The notes below the pieces were generated by a model. That model was not told the DNA's origin. It was given only the letters and a program-made list of their open reading frames with translations, and did not search any database. A stretch of DNA of 64,000 nt from VXYL01 sp965243175 (GTDB lineage: Bacteria; Pseudomonadota; Gammaproteobacteria; Pseudomonadales; Azotimanducaceae). Location of the stretch: contig OZ251532.1 in the NCBI GenBank assembly GCA_965243175.1, positions 1,860,001 to 1,924,000 of the forward strand, in the 5' to 3' direction. Made by a program: the position numbers and the translations under genes. Positions 1 through 9,073 of this stretch are shown in pieces. The number at the start of each line of letters is the position of its first letter. The stretch's first letter is position 1.

Positions 1-208
1 AGAACACGCCCTTGCCATAGGTGACGTCGGCGATCTTCGCGCCTTCGCCCACATGCAGCTGGAGCACATGCGGAAAGACATCGGCGTTGTTGCCGACGTG
101 CGCGGACAGCACCAACTCCGTCGAAGCCGAGCCGCGAGGCGACCGCCGCCCAGACGGCGTTCTCCTCGTGCCATCGGTGATCGGAAGCGCCGTTTGTCTT
201 GCCGCCAT
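1..208 (-). CDS. DNA methyltransferase, N-terminal fragment (cut by window edge)
   Basis: Only the first 69 codons are inside the window; the gene continues to the left. Reading from the ATG at 208, the peptide contains STELVLSAHVGNNADVFPHV and then LQLHVGEGAKIADVTYGKGV, followed by F at the edge. This resembles the start of a group of stand-alone DNA methyltransferases in which the ADVTYGKG stretch is the SAM-binding motif I region. The catalytic motif is not visible, so the target base is unknown. The first 27 or so residues are Arg/Ser-rich and poorly conserved-looking, so the true start could be further in. It begins 25 nt after the aroB stop on the same strand and is probably the last gene of the pil-aro transcript. 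E. coli also has a DNA methylase (dam) downstream of aroKB, but this looks like a different family. Confidence 0.5.
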   Translation of the reverse strand, partial: MAARQTALPITDGTRRTPSGRRSPRGSASTELVLSAHVGNNADVFPHVLQLHVGEGAKIADVTYGKGVF

Positions 209-233
209 GTCGTTCGCCTACCCTCTCGACAGC

Positions 234-1370
234 CTAGCCTAGCGAAGGTTCTCGCCCAGAGGAAACGCCGCTCTCGATGGCGGCGACGATCGCTTCGTCC
301 GGTGCTGCGTCCGTAACCGCCGCGGTGCCGATGCCGTTGCAGACGATCAGGCGCAAGCGGCCGTCGAGGACTTTCTTGTCCATGCCCATCGCGTTGCGCA
401 AGGCGGCGATGTCGAAACCGGGGGCTTCGAGGGGCAGGCTGGCGGTGGCGAGAAGCGCCTGGACGCGCGATGCGTCGTTCGTCGAGCAGAGGCCCAGGCG
501 GGCGGAGAGGGTCATGGCCATGCTCATGCCGATGGCGACGGCCTCGCCGTGGAGGTGTTGGCGGTAGCCGCCGACCGACTCGATGGCGTGGCCGAAGGTG
601 TGGCCGAAGTTGAGGATGGCGCGGCGGCCTTGTTCGCGTTCGTCCTCGGCGACGACCAGCGCCTTGATCTCGCAGCAGCGGCGTATCGCTTGCAGCAACG
701 CCATTGGGTCGCCAGTGGCAAGCTCTTTGATGTGGGCTTCGAGCCAGGCGAAGAACTCGGCGTCGGCGATGACGCCATACTTCACCACTTCCGCAAGTCC
801 GGCGGCCAGTTCGCGTTGAGGCAGCGTTTTCAGCACATTCACGTCGGCGATCACGGCGCGGGGCTGGTGGAATGCGCCGACCAGATTCTTGCCGGACGGG
901 TGGTTCACAGCGGTCTTGCCGCCGACCGAGGAATCCACCAGCGCCAGCAGCGTCGTTGGAATCTGCACCAGAGCGACGCCGCGCTGGTAGGTCGCGGCGG
1001 CGAAACCGGCCACGTCGCCCACCACGCCACCGCCGAGTGCCACCACCGTGGTGCTGCGGTTGTGCCGCTTGGCGATGAGCGCGTCGAGGATGCGGCTGTA
1101 GGTATCGAGACTCTTGTGCTCCTCGCCATCGCCAATCGTGATCACGTCCACTTGCCGCGAACCGTCGGCGCACAGGCTCTCCTGCAAGGCCGGCAAGTAC
1201 CGGGCCGCGACGGCATCGTTGGTGACGACGAGGGCCTGCGAACCGATGTACGGGCCAAGCAGGCCGGGCTGGCCCAGGATGTCGTCGCCAAGCAGGATCG
1301 GATAGCTCCGCCCGTCGTTCAGAGCGACATCTACGCGCTGCACATCCGCCCCTTGCCCGTCGTCAGTCAT
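234..1370 (-). CDS. aroB: 3-dehydroquinate synthase
   Basis: Converts DAHP to 3-dehydroquinate, the second step of the shikimate pathway, using NAD+ and a divalent metal. The 378-residue product has the normal family length. Visible hallmarks are the NAD-binding GGGVVGDVAGFAAATYQRG, the phosphate/substrate-binding IPTTLLALVDSSVGGKTAVN, the GLAEVVKYG segment and the metal-ligand motifs NFGHTFGHAIE and HGEAVAIGM. The ATG at 1370 overlaps the aroK TGA as ATGA, so translation is probably coupled; an ORF open further upstream is only aroK read in another frame. It sits in the standard gammaproteobacterial pilQ-aroK-aroB order. Confidence 0.97.
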   Translation of the reverse strand: MTDDGQGADVQRVDVALNDGRSYPILLGDDILGQPGLLGPYIGSQALVVTNDAVAARYLPALQESLCADGSRQVDVITIGDGEEHKSLDTYSRILDALIAKRHNRSTTVVALGGGVVGDVAGFAAATYQRGVALVQIPTTLLALVDSSVGGKTAVNHPSGKNLVGAFHQPRAVIADVNVLKTLPQRELAAGLAEVVKYGVIADAEFFAWLEAHIKELATGDPMALLQAIRRCCEIKALVVAEDEREQGRRAILNFGHTFGHAIESVGGYRQHLHGEAVAIGMSMAMTLSARLGLCSTNDASRVQALLATASLPLEAPGFDIAALRNAMGMDKKVLDGRLRLIVCNGIGTAAVTDAAPDEAIVAAIESGVSSGREPSLG

Positions 1371-1930
1371 CGCAGACCCCGAAGCTGTGGCGATTCGGCG
1401 AGCGTTGCCACCACCTGCTGCGCGATCACCCGCGATGGGCGACGGTCCGTGGCCACCGTCACATGCGCGACGGACTGGTACAGTGGCGCCCGTTCCGCAA
1501 GCAGCGCTTCCACCCGGCCCGGCAGGTCCGCCACTTCCAGAAGGGGGCGGCGCCGGTCGCGGCTGGCACGTTCCACGATCACGTCCGCAGCCGCTTCCAG
1601 ATAGACGACCACGCCACGTTCCCGAAGCGCGCGGCGGTTGCCTTCGCGCAGCACCGCCCCGCCGCCTGTGGCCAGCACCACGCCGGTTTGCGCCGTGGCT
1701 TCCTCGATGACCGCTTGCTCGCGATTGCGGAAGCCGTCCTCGCCTTCCATGTCGAAGATCCACGAGATGTCCGCGCCGGCGCGCTTCTCCACCAGCTGAT
1801 CGGTGTCCTGGAAGTCGAAGCCCAGGGTCGCCGCGAGTTTGCGGCCGATGGTCGTCTTGCCGGAAGCCATCATGCCTACAAGGAAGATGCTGCTTTGGAT
1901 CATGGGTCGATTGCTGCTCAACGCTTGCAT
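1367..1930 (-). CDS. aroK: Shikimate kinase
   Basis: Phosphorylates shikimate at the 3-OH using ATP, in the cytoplasm. The 187-residue protein has the P-loop GMMASGKTTIGRKLA, the shikimate-binding Asp in FQDTDQLVE, and the GGGAV motif in VLATGGGAVLREGNR. RDRRRPLL forms the lid region. The ATG at 1930 shares one base with the pilQ stop (TAATG); a second in-frame ATG at 1903 would remove only nine residues and is also possible. The gene overlaps aroB by four bases, and the tight packing indicates one transcript running from pilM through aroB. Confidence 0.96.
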   Translation of the reverse strand: MQALSSNRPMIQSSIFLVGMMASGKTTIGRKLAATLGFDFQDTDQLVEKRAGADISWIFDMEGEDGFRNREQAVIEEATAQTGVVLATGGGAVLREGNRRALRERGVVVYLEAAADVIVERASRDRRRPLLEVADLPGRVEALLAERAPLYQSVAHVTVATDRRPSRVIAQQVVATLAESPQLRGLR

Positions 1931-3276
1931 TATGCCGCCTCCTCGCTTTGCGAACCGTTCGCAGCGCTGTCTTGGACGATTGCCGGGGTGATGAAGATGA
2001 ACAGCTCGTGCTTGTCGTCGCGTTCGGTGGTGCGGCGGAAGGCGCGGCCGATGATGGGCAGGTTGCCCAAGAGCGGCGTTCGCGTGACCACCTGATGCTT
2101 GTCGGTCAGGAAGATGCCGCCGAGCACCAGCGTGGCGCCGTCGTCCACCAGCACCTGGGTGGCGATGCGCGTGGTGTTGATGCTCGGCACGCCGTGGTAG
2201 ATGCGGCCAACCGTGTCCTGCTTCACCTCCAAGTCCATCACGATGCGCCCGTTCGGCGTGATGCGCGGCGTCGCCACCAATTGCAGCACGGCGTCCTTGA
2301 AGGCGATGGACGTGGCACCCGATTTGGTGGCCTGCTGGTAGGGAATCTCGACCCCCGTTTCGATGGTCGCGGGCTGTTTGTCCGTGGTGACGACCTTTGG
2401 CCGCGCCACGATCTCCGCCTCGCCCGCGTCCACGGAGGCGGAGAGTTCCACGTCCAGCCACAGCGCGGATGCCGCCACCGTGCCGGAGACCGCCGCGACG
2501 CCGTCCGCAATGGTAACGCCGGTTTGCAGCGTCGTGCCCTCCCCCGTTTCGTCTTCTTGCCCGGCATCGTTTCCGCCGCGCAGCTGCACGCCCCAGCGGA
2601 TGCCCAGCTGCTCGGAGAAGTTGCTGTTGGCGTTGACGATGCGGGCTTCGATCTGCACCTGCCGCACGGGAATGTCCAAGCGCTCGATCATGTCCTCCAC
2701 GGCAGCGAGATTGGCAGCGGTGTCGGTGAGTATCAAGGAGTTGGTGCGTTCGTCCACCAGCACGAGGCCGCGCTCGGAGAGTGCGAGCGACGAATCGCTG
2801 CCGAGCAGCGCCGCCAACGCCTCGGCATCCGCGTAGCGAACGCGCACGAAGCGCGTCTCCAAGGGCGCGAGCGCTGCCAAGGCGAGGCGCGCTTCGGCTT
2901 CCAAACGCTCCCGCTCGGCAAGGACCGCGGCTGGCGCCACCAGCAGCACGTTGCCGCTGCGCCGCTGGCCGAGGCCATTGGTGGCGAGCACGATGTCCAG
3001 CGCTTCGTCCCAGGGCACGTCGACCAAGCGCAACGTCATGTCGCCAGCCACGTCGTCGCCAACGACGAGGTTCAGGCCGGCGAAATCGGCGATCTGCTGC
3101 AACACGCCGTGGATGGGAATGCCCTGCAAGTTGAGCGACAACGGCGCACCGGTGTAGGCGGGCACGGTTGCACAGGTCTCCGTTTCGCAGTCCTCGGCGG
3201 GAGTCGTGGGTTCAGCCGCGATCCCCGCACAAAGAGCGACAACGAGCACGGCGGCAGTTGGCGATTTCCTTTTCAT
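1930..3276 (-). CDS. pilQ: Type IV pilus secretin PilQ (short form)
   Basis: Outer-membrane ring through which the type IV pilus is extruded. The 448-residue product has a signal peptide (MKRKSPTAAVLVVALCAGIA), one STN-like domain (about residues 45-110), one secretin N1-type domain (about 140-205) and the secretin core ending in VLGGIFLTDKHQVVTRTPLL. Typical gammaproteobacterial PilQ is about 700 residues and carries N-terminal AMIN domains that bind peptidoglycan; none is visible here. The stop of pilP overlaps this start by four bases and aroK follows with a one-base overlap. Context with pilM, N, O and P makes the assignment secure, though a general secretin such as GspD would be the alternative on sequence alone. 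Confidence 0.93.
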   Translation of the reverse strand: MKRKSPTAAVLVVALCAGIAAEPTTPAEDCETETCATVPAYTGAPLSLNLQGIPIHGVLQQIADFAGLNLVVGDDVAGDMTLRLVDVPWDEALDIVLATNGLGQRRSGNVLLVAPAAVLAERERLEAEARLALAALAPLETRFVRVRYADAEALAALLGSDSSLALSERGLVLVDERTNSLILTDTAANLAAVEDMIERLDIPVRQVQIEARIVNANSNFSEQLGIRWGVQLRGGNDAGQEDETGEGTTLQTGVTIADGVAAVSGTVAASALWLDVELSASVDAGEAEIVARPKVVTTDKQPATIETGVEIPYQQATKSGATSIAFKDAVLQLVATPRITPNGRIVMDLEVKQDTVGRIYHGVPSINTTRIATQVLVDDGATLVLGGIFLTDKHQVVTRTPLLGNLPIIGRAFRRTTERDDKHELFIFITPAIVQDSAANGSQSEEAA

Positions 3277-3809
3277 AGTGCAGTACCTCCTGCTTGAGTC
3301 TCACTTGCCATCGAGAGCGAGCGCCTCTCGCGCCGCCAGCCGCCCGCACCATCGCGCACGGTTTCGACAAGCTGCACGGCGGCTTCCGAAATGCCCTCGA
3401 CGTAGCCGCTGTTCAAGCCGAGAGGGTCGCCGACGGCGAGCCGGTGTACGGTGCCGTCGGGACCTTGGAACAGCCCGTAGCTCGCGCCTTGGCCAGCCAA
3501 GGTGCCGACCAGCCTCACCTCCGCAAGCGGCACGTCGGCGAGCGGTCCGTGGCGCGGTTGCGGACTGGACGGCGGCGCCCCTTGCACGGGCGGCGCGAAC
3601 GGACTGCGCTTGTCCGTCGAGCGGTACGCGAAGGGCGAAGGCCGCGCATCGGCCGACTGTGTTGTTGGGGCGAACCTCGCGTCTTCACCAGCGGTCAGCG
3701 CTTCCAGATCGGCCATGTCCGGGCTGCAAGCCGCGCAGACCAGCGCGAGCAGCGCTGGGAGCAAGGCGCGTTTGCGCTGGTCGCGGGCGGATGTGGTGAT
3801 CGTGTTCAT
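3273..3809 (-). CDS. pilP: Type IV pilus lipoprotein PilP
   Basis: Inner-membrane lipoprotein linking the PilMNO platform to PilQ in the periplasm. The 178-residue product has a lipobox, LVCAAC, near residues 23-28, a Pro-rich linker, and a C-terminal beta domain containing VRLVGTLAGQGASYGLFQG and VGDPLGLNSGYVEGI, which match the PilP HR domain. It overlaps pilO upstream (ATGA) and pilQ downstream by four bases each, so the complex subunits are likely made in a coupled way. Confidence 0.93.
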   Translation of the reverse strand: MNTITTSARDQRKRALLPALLALVCAACSPDMADLEALTAGEDARFAPTTQSADARPSPFAYRSTDKRSPFAPPVQGAPPSSPQPRHGPLADVPLAEVRLVGTLAGQGASYGLFQGPDGTVHRLAVGDPLGLNSGYVEGISEAAVQLVETVRDGAGGWRRERRSLSMASETQAGGTAL

Positions 3810-4438
3810 GGCGATTCTCCTGCGTCTTCGAGGTGGCGGTAGGTCTTGGCCGCGATGGCGAGTTGGAGCGGCGCGTTCTGGTCAACGCTTGCGACGATCT
3901 CGAAATCGTGCAGCGTCACCAGATGCGGCAGCGCGGCCACCGCTGCGGCGAAAGCGCCGATTTCGTGGTAGCCGCCCCGCAACTCCAATGCGATGGGCAA
4001 CTCCCAGTGCTTGTCCGCTTGCCGTTCCTCGCCAAGCGCGATGCGTTCGATGGCAAGGCCGTGGGCCACCGCGGCGCGGGTGATGGCTTCGACCAGCGCC
4101 GGCACTTCGGCGCGTTCCGGCAAGCGATCGAGCAGGTCCGCGAAAGCGGCGCGGGCGTTCGCGTTCGCCGCTTGCAGTTCCGGCAACGCGCTGGCGAGGA
4201 CGCGCTTGTCGCCATGCTCCAAGCGCAGCTGGCTCTCGCGGCGTTCCGCGGCGGCCAACGCGGCGGTCGAGTTCGCGGGCCAGACGTTCCACACCAAGGC
4301 GAAGGCGAGCACCGCCAGAACGCAAGCGCAGCCGACCTTCGCCGGCCACGGCCAAGCGCCAGCGTCCTGAAGGTCCAAGCGCCGCAGCGCGGCCAGCACG
4401 TCCGCCGGTCGCAGCTCGCTCGTGAGCGAAAGAGCCAT
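3806..4438 (-). CDS. pilO: Type IV pilus inner-membrane platform protein PilO
   Basis: The 210-residue protein is the partner of PilN in the inner-membrane alignment complex. It has a short cytoplasmic N terminus, one membrane segment around residues 35-55 (ACVLAVLAFALVWNVW), a coiled coil rich in Ala/Glu/Arg, and a ferredoxin-like periplasmic domain with LPERAEVPALVEAITRAA and LPHLVTLHDFEI. The ATG at 4438 starts two bases after the pilN stop; upstream in-frame codons read through pilN in another frame and are not used. Confidence 0.93.
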   Translation of the reverse strand: MALSLTSELRPADVLAALRRLDLQDAGAWPWPAKVGCACVLAVLAFALVWNVWPANSTAALAAAERRESQLRLEHGDKRVLASALPELQAANANARAAFADLLDRLPERAEVPALVEAITRAAVAHGLAIERIALGEERQADKHWELPIALELRGGYHEIGAFAAAVAALPHLVTLHDFEIVASVDQNAPLQLAIAAKTYRHLEDAGESP

Positions 4439-4440
4439 GT

Positions 4441-5019
4441 CTATTCCTCCTCGGTCGTTCGCTGCATGGAAGACTCGCCGCGCACTTCGAAGGCGAGCTC
4501 GAAGGCTGCCGCGTGGCCGCCGTAGACGGCGCCGTCGGCGGCACCGATGTTCTTGAGCACCGGCGCCTGCAACCAAGCCGAGTCGCGGACGTTGCGCATC
4601 AGCGCGGCAACCCGGTCGTTGCTGGCCGCGACGCCACGCGCTGCCAGCACGTCGCCCTTCCGCTCGAGCGCGACGAAATGCAGATCCGGCACCAGCGCTT
4701 GCGCCACGTCGTCGAGAATCCGCGCCGTGTCGGCGCGACCGGTCCAGAGTTCCGCCAGCGCCTGTTCGCGTTCGCGCAAGGCCCGGTGCGTGCGGCGCAG
4801 AGCGTCGGCTTCGGCGATTCGCGCATCCAGTTCCGCAATCGCGTTCGATAGGAAACCGTTGCGCTGGCGCTGGTTCGCCAACTGGCCGTCCACGCTCACG
4901 CCAGCGAGCGCACCGAGCGCTGCGGCGACGATGGCCGCGCCGGCCAGCTGGGCGAAGAAGGCGCGTTTGCGTCTTTCCCGGGCGCGCGACCGCCAAGGCA
5001 GCAGGTTCAAGCACAGCAT
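4441..5019 (-). CDS. pilN: Type IV pilus inner-membrane protein PilN
   Basis: Begins with the family signature MLCLNLLPWRSRARERRKR, whose INLLPWR-type N-terminal peptide docks into the cytoplasmic PilM protein. One membrane segment follows (about residues 25-45), then a coiled coil and a periplasmic domain. Length is 192 residues, normal for PilN. The start overlaps the 3' end of pilM by 13 bases, and pilO follows after two bases. Confidence 0.94.
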   Translation of the reverse strand: MLCLNLLPWRSRARERRKRAFFAQLAGAAIVAAALGALAGVSVDGQLANQRQRNGFLSNAIAELDARIAEADALRRTHRALREREQALAELWTGRADTARILDDVAQALVPDLHFVALERKGDVLAARGVAASNDRVAALMRNVRDSAWLQAPVLKNIGAADGAVYGGHAAAFELAFEVRGESSMQRTTEEE

Positions 5020-5993
5020 CTGTGGAGTCCTCCCAAGTCGTCGAAGGCGCTCAGCGCCAAGCCGCACGCGGTCGCGAATGCCGGGGCGTTGCGTCGCGCC
5101 CACTCGACATCGACGTGTTCCGCGAATTCCATGCCGGCGAACGGATCGGCGACTGCAACCGGCAACGCCAAGCGAGCCGTCGTCGAAGCCGCGAGCGCAA
5201 TTGCCCGAGCACCACCGCCAGTCACCAACAGCCGTTCGAGTCGATGCGCCGGGCACGTCGAAGCGAACTGGCGCAGCAGGCGCTCGGCCAAGCGCAACGC
5301 CTCTTCGCCGTACGCGCTCTCGCCGCTGGTCTCGAACGTGCTGGTGCCGGCGAACGATTCCTCCCGCGAGAACAACACCTCGTCGTCTTCGAGAGCGAGC
5401 AGCAGCACGCTCGCGGCACCGGCGTCGAGAACGGCGAAGGCGCCAGTCGCTTTGGTGGCCCCCAGCGCCGCCCGTTGCAGGCAATACGTCTCGACGTCCA
5501 CCAGCGCGGGCTTGAGGCTAGCCTGCCGCAGCGCCGTCTCGCGGGCGGCGATCTGATCCTGCCGGCAAGCGACCACCAGCACGTCGGTCAAGGACGGATC
5601 GGCGGCGTTGAGGTTGAGCGGCTCGAAATCGAGCGCCAACTCGTCCTCGCCGAACGGCAGCAGGCGCTCGGCTTCGACGGCCACTTCCAACTCCATCTCG
5701 CGGTCCGAAAGCGCGGCGTCCAAGGCGATGGTCTTTGCAATCGCCGCCGAACACGGCACCGCGGCAGCCGCTCGCCGCGTGGTGGCGCCGGAACGCCGCC
5801 ATGCGCGACGGATCGCGTCGCCAATCGCGCCATCCGCGTCGGCATCGCTTATATTGTGGGCCGGCAACGGTTCGATGGCGCACGCCTGCACGCGCGGCGT
5901 CTCCGCCGAACCCGAGAGTTCAACCAGCTTCACAGCCGCCGAACCGATGTCCACGCCAAGGAGGGAACCGGACTTGCGGGTAGACAGTCTCAT
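5007..5993 (-). CDS. pilM: Type IV pilus assembly ATPase-like protein PilM
   Basis: Cytoplasmic actin/FtsA-like protein that binds the PilN tail. The 328-residue product starts the pil operon. Visible are the first phosphate loop LLGVDIGSAAVKLVEL, the second nucleotide motif VLDAGAASVLLLAL, and the adenosine motif LLVTGGGARAIALA. It is divergent from the PBP1A gene with only 26 bp between start codons, so the promoters of the two genes must overlap each other or the coding ends. The PBP-pilM divergent layout is conserved in Pseudomonas and relatives. Confidence 0.94.
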   Translation of the reverse strand: MRLSTRKSGSLLGVDIGSAAVKLVELSGSAETPRVQACAIEPLPAHNISDADADGAIGDAIRRAWRRSGATTRRAAAAVPCSAAIAKTIALDAALSDREMELEVAVEAERLLPFGEDELALDFEPLNLNAADPSLTDVLVVACRQDQIAARETALRQASLKPALVDVETYCLQRAALGATKATGAFAVLDAGAASVLLLALEDDEVLFSREESFAGTSTFETSGESAYGEEALRLAERLLRQFASTCPAHRLERLLVTGGGARAIALAASTTARLALPVAVADPFAGMEFAEHVDVEWARRNAPAFATACGLALSAFDDLGGLHRCCA

Positions 5994-6019
5994 TCACAAC
6001 TCCGCCACGACCGCCTGAC

Positions 6020-8542
6020 ATGCCCCGAACCGTCAAGCTGGCCGACCGATTGATCGCTCTCGCCGCGCCGTCGGGTGCTTGGCGGCGGCGAGTCCTGGGC
6101 GCAATCTTGTGGCTTGCCGCAGCCGGTGTATGTACGACATGTCTGATTTTGGCGTCAGTTTTTCTCTACTTGGACCCGCAGATTCCGTCCACCGACACCT
6201 ACAGACATTACCGCTTGAAAACGCCGCTGCGGATCTATACGGCGGACGACGCGCTGATAGCGGAATTCGGCGACCGCCTCATTCCCATCGCCCTCGAAGA
6301 CGTGCCGCAGGAGTTTCTCGACGGCCTCATCAGCACCGAGGACAAGCGCTTCTACTCGCACAGCGGCATCGACTTCGTGTCCTTGGCGAACGACGTTCTG
6401 GGCCTGCTCACGTCCGACGTTCGCACCGGCGCCAGCACCCTCACGATGCAGCTGGCGAAGATCGTCTCGTTCAGCCACAAGCAGGAGTTCATCCGCAAAT
6501 TCAAGGAGATGCTGCTGGCGCTGAAGGTCGAGCAGGAACTCACCAAGGAGCAGATCCTGGAGCTCTACGTGAACGTCATGGCCTTCGGCAAGCGCGCCTA
6601 CGGGGTGCAGGCGGCAGCGCAGACCTACTACGGCAAGCCGGTGGATCAGCTGACCCTCGCGCAGAACGCGATGCTGGCCGGCATCATCAAGAAGCCGGAA
6701 GGCGGCAACCCCATCAACGGCCCGGAATGGGCCCTCGAAAGGCGCAATCTGGTGCTGCGGCGGATGCTGGCCCAGGACGCCATCGACGACGTGGCGTATC
6801 AAGAGGCGGTGGCGGCGCCGATCACCGCGCAGGTGTTCCGCCCCGGCATCGACCTGCCGTCGCCCTATCCGGCGGAGTGGGTGCGCGGGCAGATCTTCGA
6901 GCAGCTCGGCAACGAAATCTACACCGGCGTGGTCGTCCACACGACGTTGGACGCCCGCTTGCAGGATGCCGCGCAGAAGGCGGTGCAGGGCGGCCTGCTC
7001 GCCTACGACCGGCGCCACGGCTACCGCGGGCGCGAAGGCACGGTTGCGGAAGTGGCAGCCGCCGGCGATGTGGCGGTTCGCATCGAGGCGGCCCGCGAAG
7101 CGCTCGACGGGCAGCGCGTCATCGGCGGCTTGGAACCGGCCATCGTCGTCGCCGTTTCCGAGCGCGCCGCGCAAGTGGTTCGGCTTGGCGGCGAAGAAGC
7201 GGAACTGGCGTGGAGCGGTCTGCGCTGGCGGCCGCACATCGACGCGAACCGCATGGGCGCGTTGCCGAAGGCGGCGGCGGACGTGGTCGCGCTCGGCGAC
7301 CTAGTGCGGATACAAGCGACCGACGACGGCTGGCGGCTCGCCCAGCTGCCGGACGTGCAGGGTGCCCTCGTCGCTTTGGATTCGAAGACCGGCGGCGTGC
7401 TGGCCCTGGTCGGCGGCTGGGATTTCCACGCCAAGCAGTTCAACCATGCGTTGCAGGCGCAGCGCCAGCCCGGCTCCAGCTTCAAGCCGTTCGTCTATTC
7501 GGCGGCGCTGGAGAACGGCGTGACGCCAGCCACCGTGTTCTGGGACGCGCCGCTGGTGTTCGAGGACGAAGGCTTGGAAACCACCTACCGGCCGCGCAAT
7601 GACGATGGCCGATTCCGCGGCCCGATGCGCCTTCGCCAAGCACTCTTCCAGTCTCGCAACGCCGTCTCGATGCGGGTGATGACGCGCATCGGCGCGGACC
7701 CGATCCTGGCGCACGTGCAGCGCTTCGGCTTCGACCCGGAGCAGCTGCCGCGCAGCACCCAGCTGGCCATCGGCGGCGGCATCATGACCTTCGCGCCTAT
7801 CGAAATGGCCTCGGCCTACGCCGTGCTCGCCAACGGCGGCTATCGGGTGGCGCCGCATATCGTCGCCCGGGTGGCGCGGCTGGACGGCACGCCGCTGCTC
7901 GAACCGCGCCATCCGATGGTTTGCGAGGACTGTGAGTTGGCATCCGCAGCATCTGAGTTCGCGCCACCTTCGGCGGCTCTGCCGGAAGAGAACGCAATGC
8001 GCCATGCCGAAGCGCCAGTATCGCTCGTCGCCCTTCCGCCGCTTCCCGCCGAGCGGGTCATCGACGAGCGCAACGCCTTCATCATGGATTCGATGCTGCG
8101 CGACGTGATCCAGCACGGCACCGGACGCCGCGCCCGGGTGCTCGGACGCCCGGACATCGGCGGCAAGACCGGCACCACGGACGAAGCGACCGACACCTGG
8201 TTCAGCGGCTACCACCCGAACATCGCCGCCTCGGTGTGGGTGGGCTTCGCGGACGAAACGCGGCCCTTGGGCGAACGCGAGTGGGGTTCCACCGCGCCGC
8301 TGCCGATCTGGATCGACTTCATGCGCGAGGCCTTGGAGGGCGAGCCGGTCGTCGAACGGCTGATGCCGGCGAGCGTGGCTCGGGCGAAGATCGACGCTGG
8401 TTCCGGGCAACTTGCCGCTGCCGGCAGCCCCAGCGCCATCTTCGAGTACTTTTTCGCAGACACCCTGCCCGCCGTTTCCCGCGATGCCGCCCTGGCAAGC
8501 ACCGAACCGGACGCGCGGGTGAGACCGGAGGACGTCTTCTAA
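6020..8542 (+). CDS. mrcA: Penicillin-binding protein 1A (transglycosylase/transpeptidase)
   Basis: Bifunctional peptidoglycan synthase of 840 residues, anchored in the inner membrane by one segment (about residues 27-50). The GT51 domain shows EDKRFYSHSGID (catalytic Glu near 107) and GASTLTMQLAK, and the run ITKEQ-type LTKEQILELYVNVMAFGKRA. An OB-like insert typical of PBP1A lies between the catalytic domains. The transpeptidase domain carries the SxxK motif in QPGSSFKPFVYSAALENG (Ser near 486), SRN near 544 and KTGTT near 715. The stop overlaps the next start (TAATG). Lies opposite pilM, as in other gammaproteobacteria. Confidence 0.96.
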   Translation: MPRTVKLADRLIALAAPSGAWRRRVLGAILWLAAAGVCTTCLILASVFLYLDPQIPSTDTYRHYRLKTPLRIYTADDALIAEFGDRLIPIALEDVPQEFLDGLISTEDKRFYSHSGIDFVSLANDVLGLLTSDVRTGASTLTMQLAKIVSFSHKQEFIRKFKEMLLALKVEQELTKEQILELYVNVMAFGKRAYGVQAAAQTYYGKPVDQLTLAQNAMLAGIIKKPEGGNPINGPEWALERRNLVLRRMLAQDAIDDVAYQEAVAAPITAQVFRPGIDLPSPYPAEWVRGQIFEQLGNEIYTGVVVHTTLDARLQDAAQKAVQGGLLAYDRRHGYRGREGTVAEVAAAGDVAVRIEAAREALDGQRVIGGLEPAIVVAVSERAAQVVRLGGEEAELAWSGLRWRPHIDANRMGALPKAAADVVALGDLVRIQATDDGWRLAQLPDVQGALVALDSKTGGVLALVGGWDFHAKQFNHALQAQRQPGSSFKPFVYSAALENGVTPATVFWDAPLVFEDEGLETTYRPRNDDGRFRGPMRLRQALFQSRNAVSMRVMTRIGADPILAHVQRFGFDPEQLPRSTQLAIGGGIMTFAPIEMASAYAVLANGGYRVAPHIVARVARLDGTPLLEPRHPMVCEDCELASAASEFAPPSAALPEENAMRHAEAPVSLVALPPLPAERVIDERNAFIMDSMLRDVIQHGTGRRARVLGRPDIGGKTGTTDEATDTWFSGYHPNIAASVWVGFADETRPLGEREWGSTAPLPIWIDFMREALEGEPVVERLMPASVARAKIDAGSGQLAAAGSPSAIFEYFFADTLPAVSRDAALASTEPDARVRPEDVF

Positions 8543-9060
8543 TGGCTTGGACGCAGGCGCCCAGAGCGGCGTTGGACAACGTGGCGAACGCCTGGCTCGG
8601 CGGCGACACCAAGCGGCTGCTGAATCTGGCCGCGGTTGCCTGGGCGGCGATGCTGGTGAACGCCGCGCTGGTGCTGGAACTCGGCTTCGGCCTGGCGCCG
8701 TGCGCCCTGTGCATGACCCAGCGGCTGTTCGTGGTGCTCGCCGGCCTGTGCGCCGCTGGCGGGCTGATTCACAACCCGCGCCTCGGCATCTATCCGCTGC
8801 TGACGCTGCTCGCCTCCCTCGCCGGCGCCTACTTCGCCGTGCGCCACCTTTACCTGCTGACGTTGCCGGCGGACGCGGTGCCAAGCTGCGGCGTCGATCT
8901 GGACTATCTGATCGAGGTCTTCCCGCTCATGGACGTGCTGCGCGCCATGACCGTCGGCACCGGCGATTGCGCGGAACAGGGCGCGGCCATCCCGGCTCTG
9001 GCCTTGGTCGGCTTCGCCGGGATGGCGGCGCTTACGGCGGCCTATTGGCGGGAGCGCTGA
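8542..9060 (+). CDS. dsbB: DsbB-type disulfide bond formation protein
   Basis: Inner-membrane quinone-linked oxidase that re-oxidises DsbA. The 172-residue protein has four hydrophobic segments. The first cysteine pair is in APCALCMTQR, the CxxC-R signature of DsbB, and the second pair is split between PSCGVD and TGDCAEQG in the second periplasmic loop, as expected. The ATG at 8542 shares a base with the PBP1A TAA, so the two are co-transcribed; longer in-frame readings upstream only overlap the PBP gene. No DsbA gene is in the window. Confidence 0.88.
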   Translation: MAWTQAPRAALDNVANAWLGGDTKRLLNLAAVAWAAMLVNAALVLELGFGLAPCALCMTQRLFVVLAGLCAAGGLIHNPRLGIYPLLTLLASLAGAYFAVRHLYLLTLPADAVPSCGVDLDYLIEVFPLMDVLRAMTVGTGDCAEQGAAIPALALVGFAGMAALTAAYWRER

Positions 9061-9073
9061 ACGCGGGCTGGGC

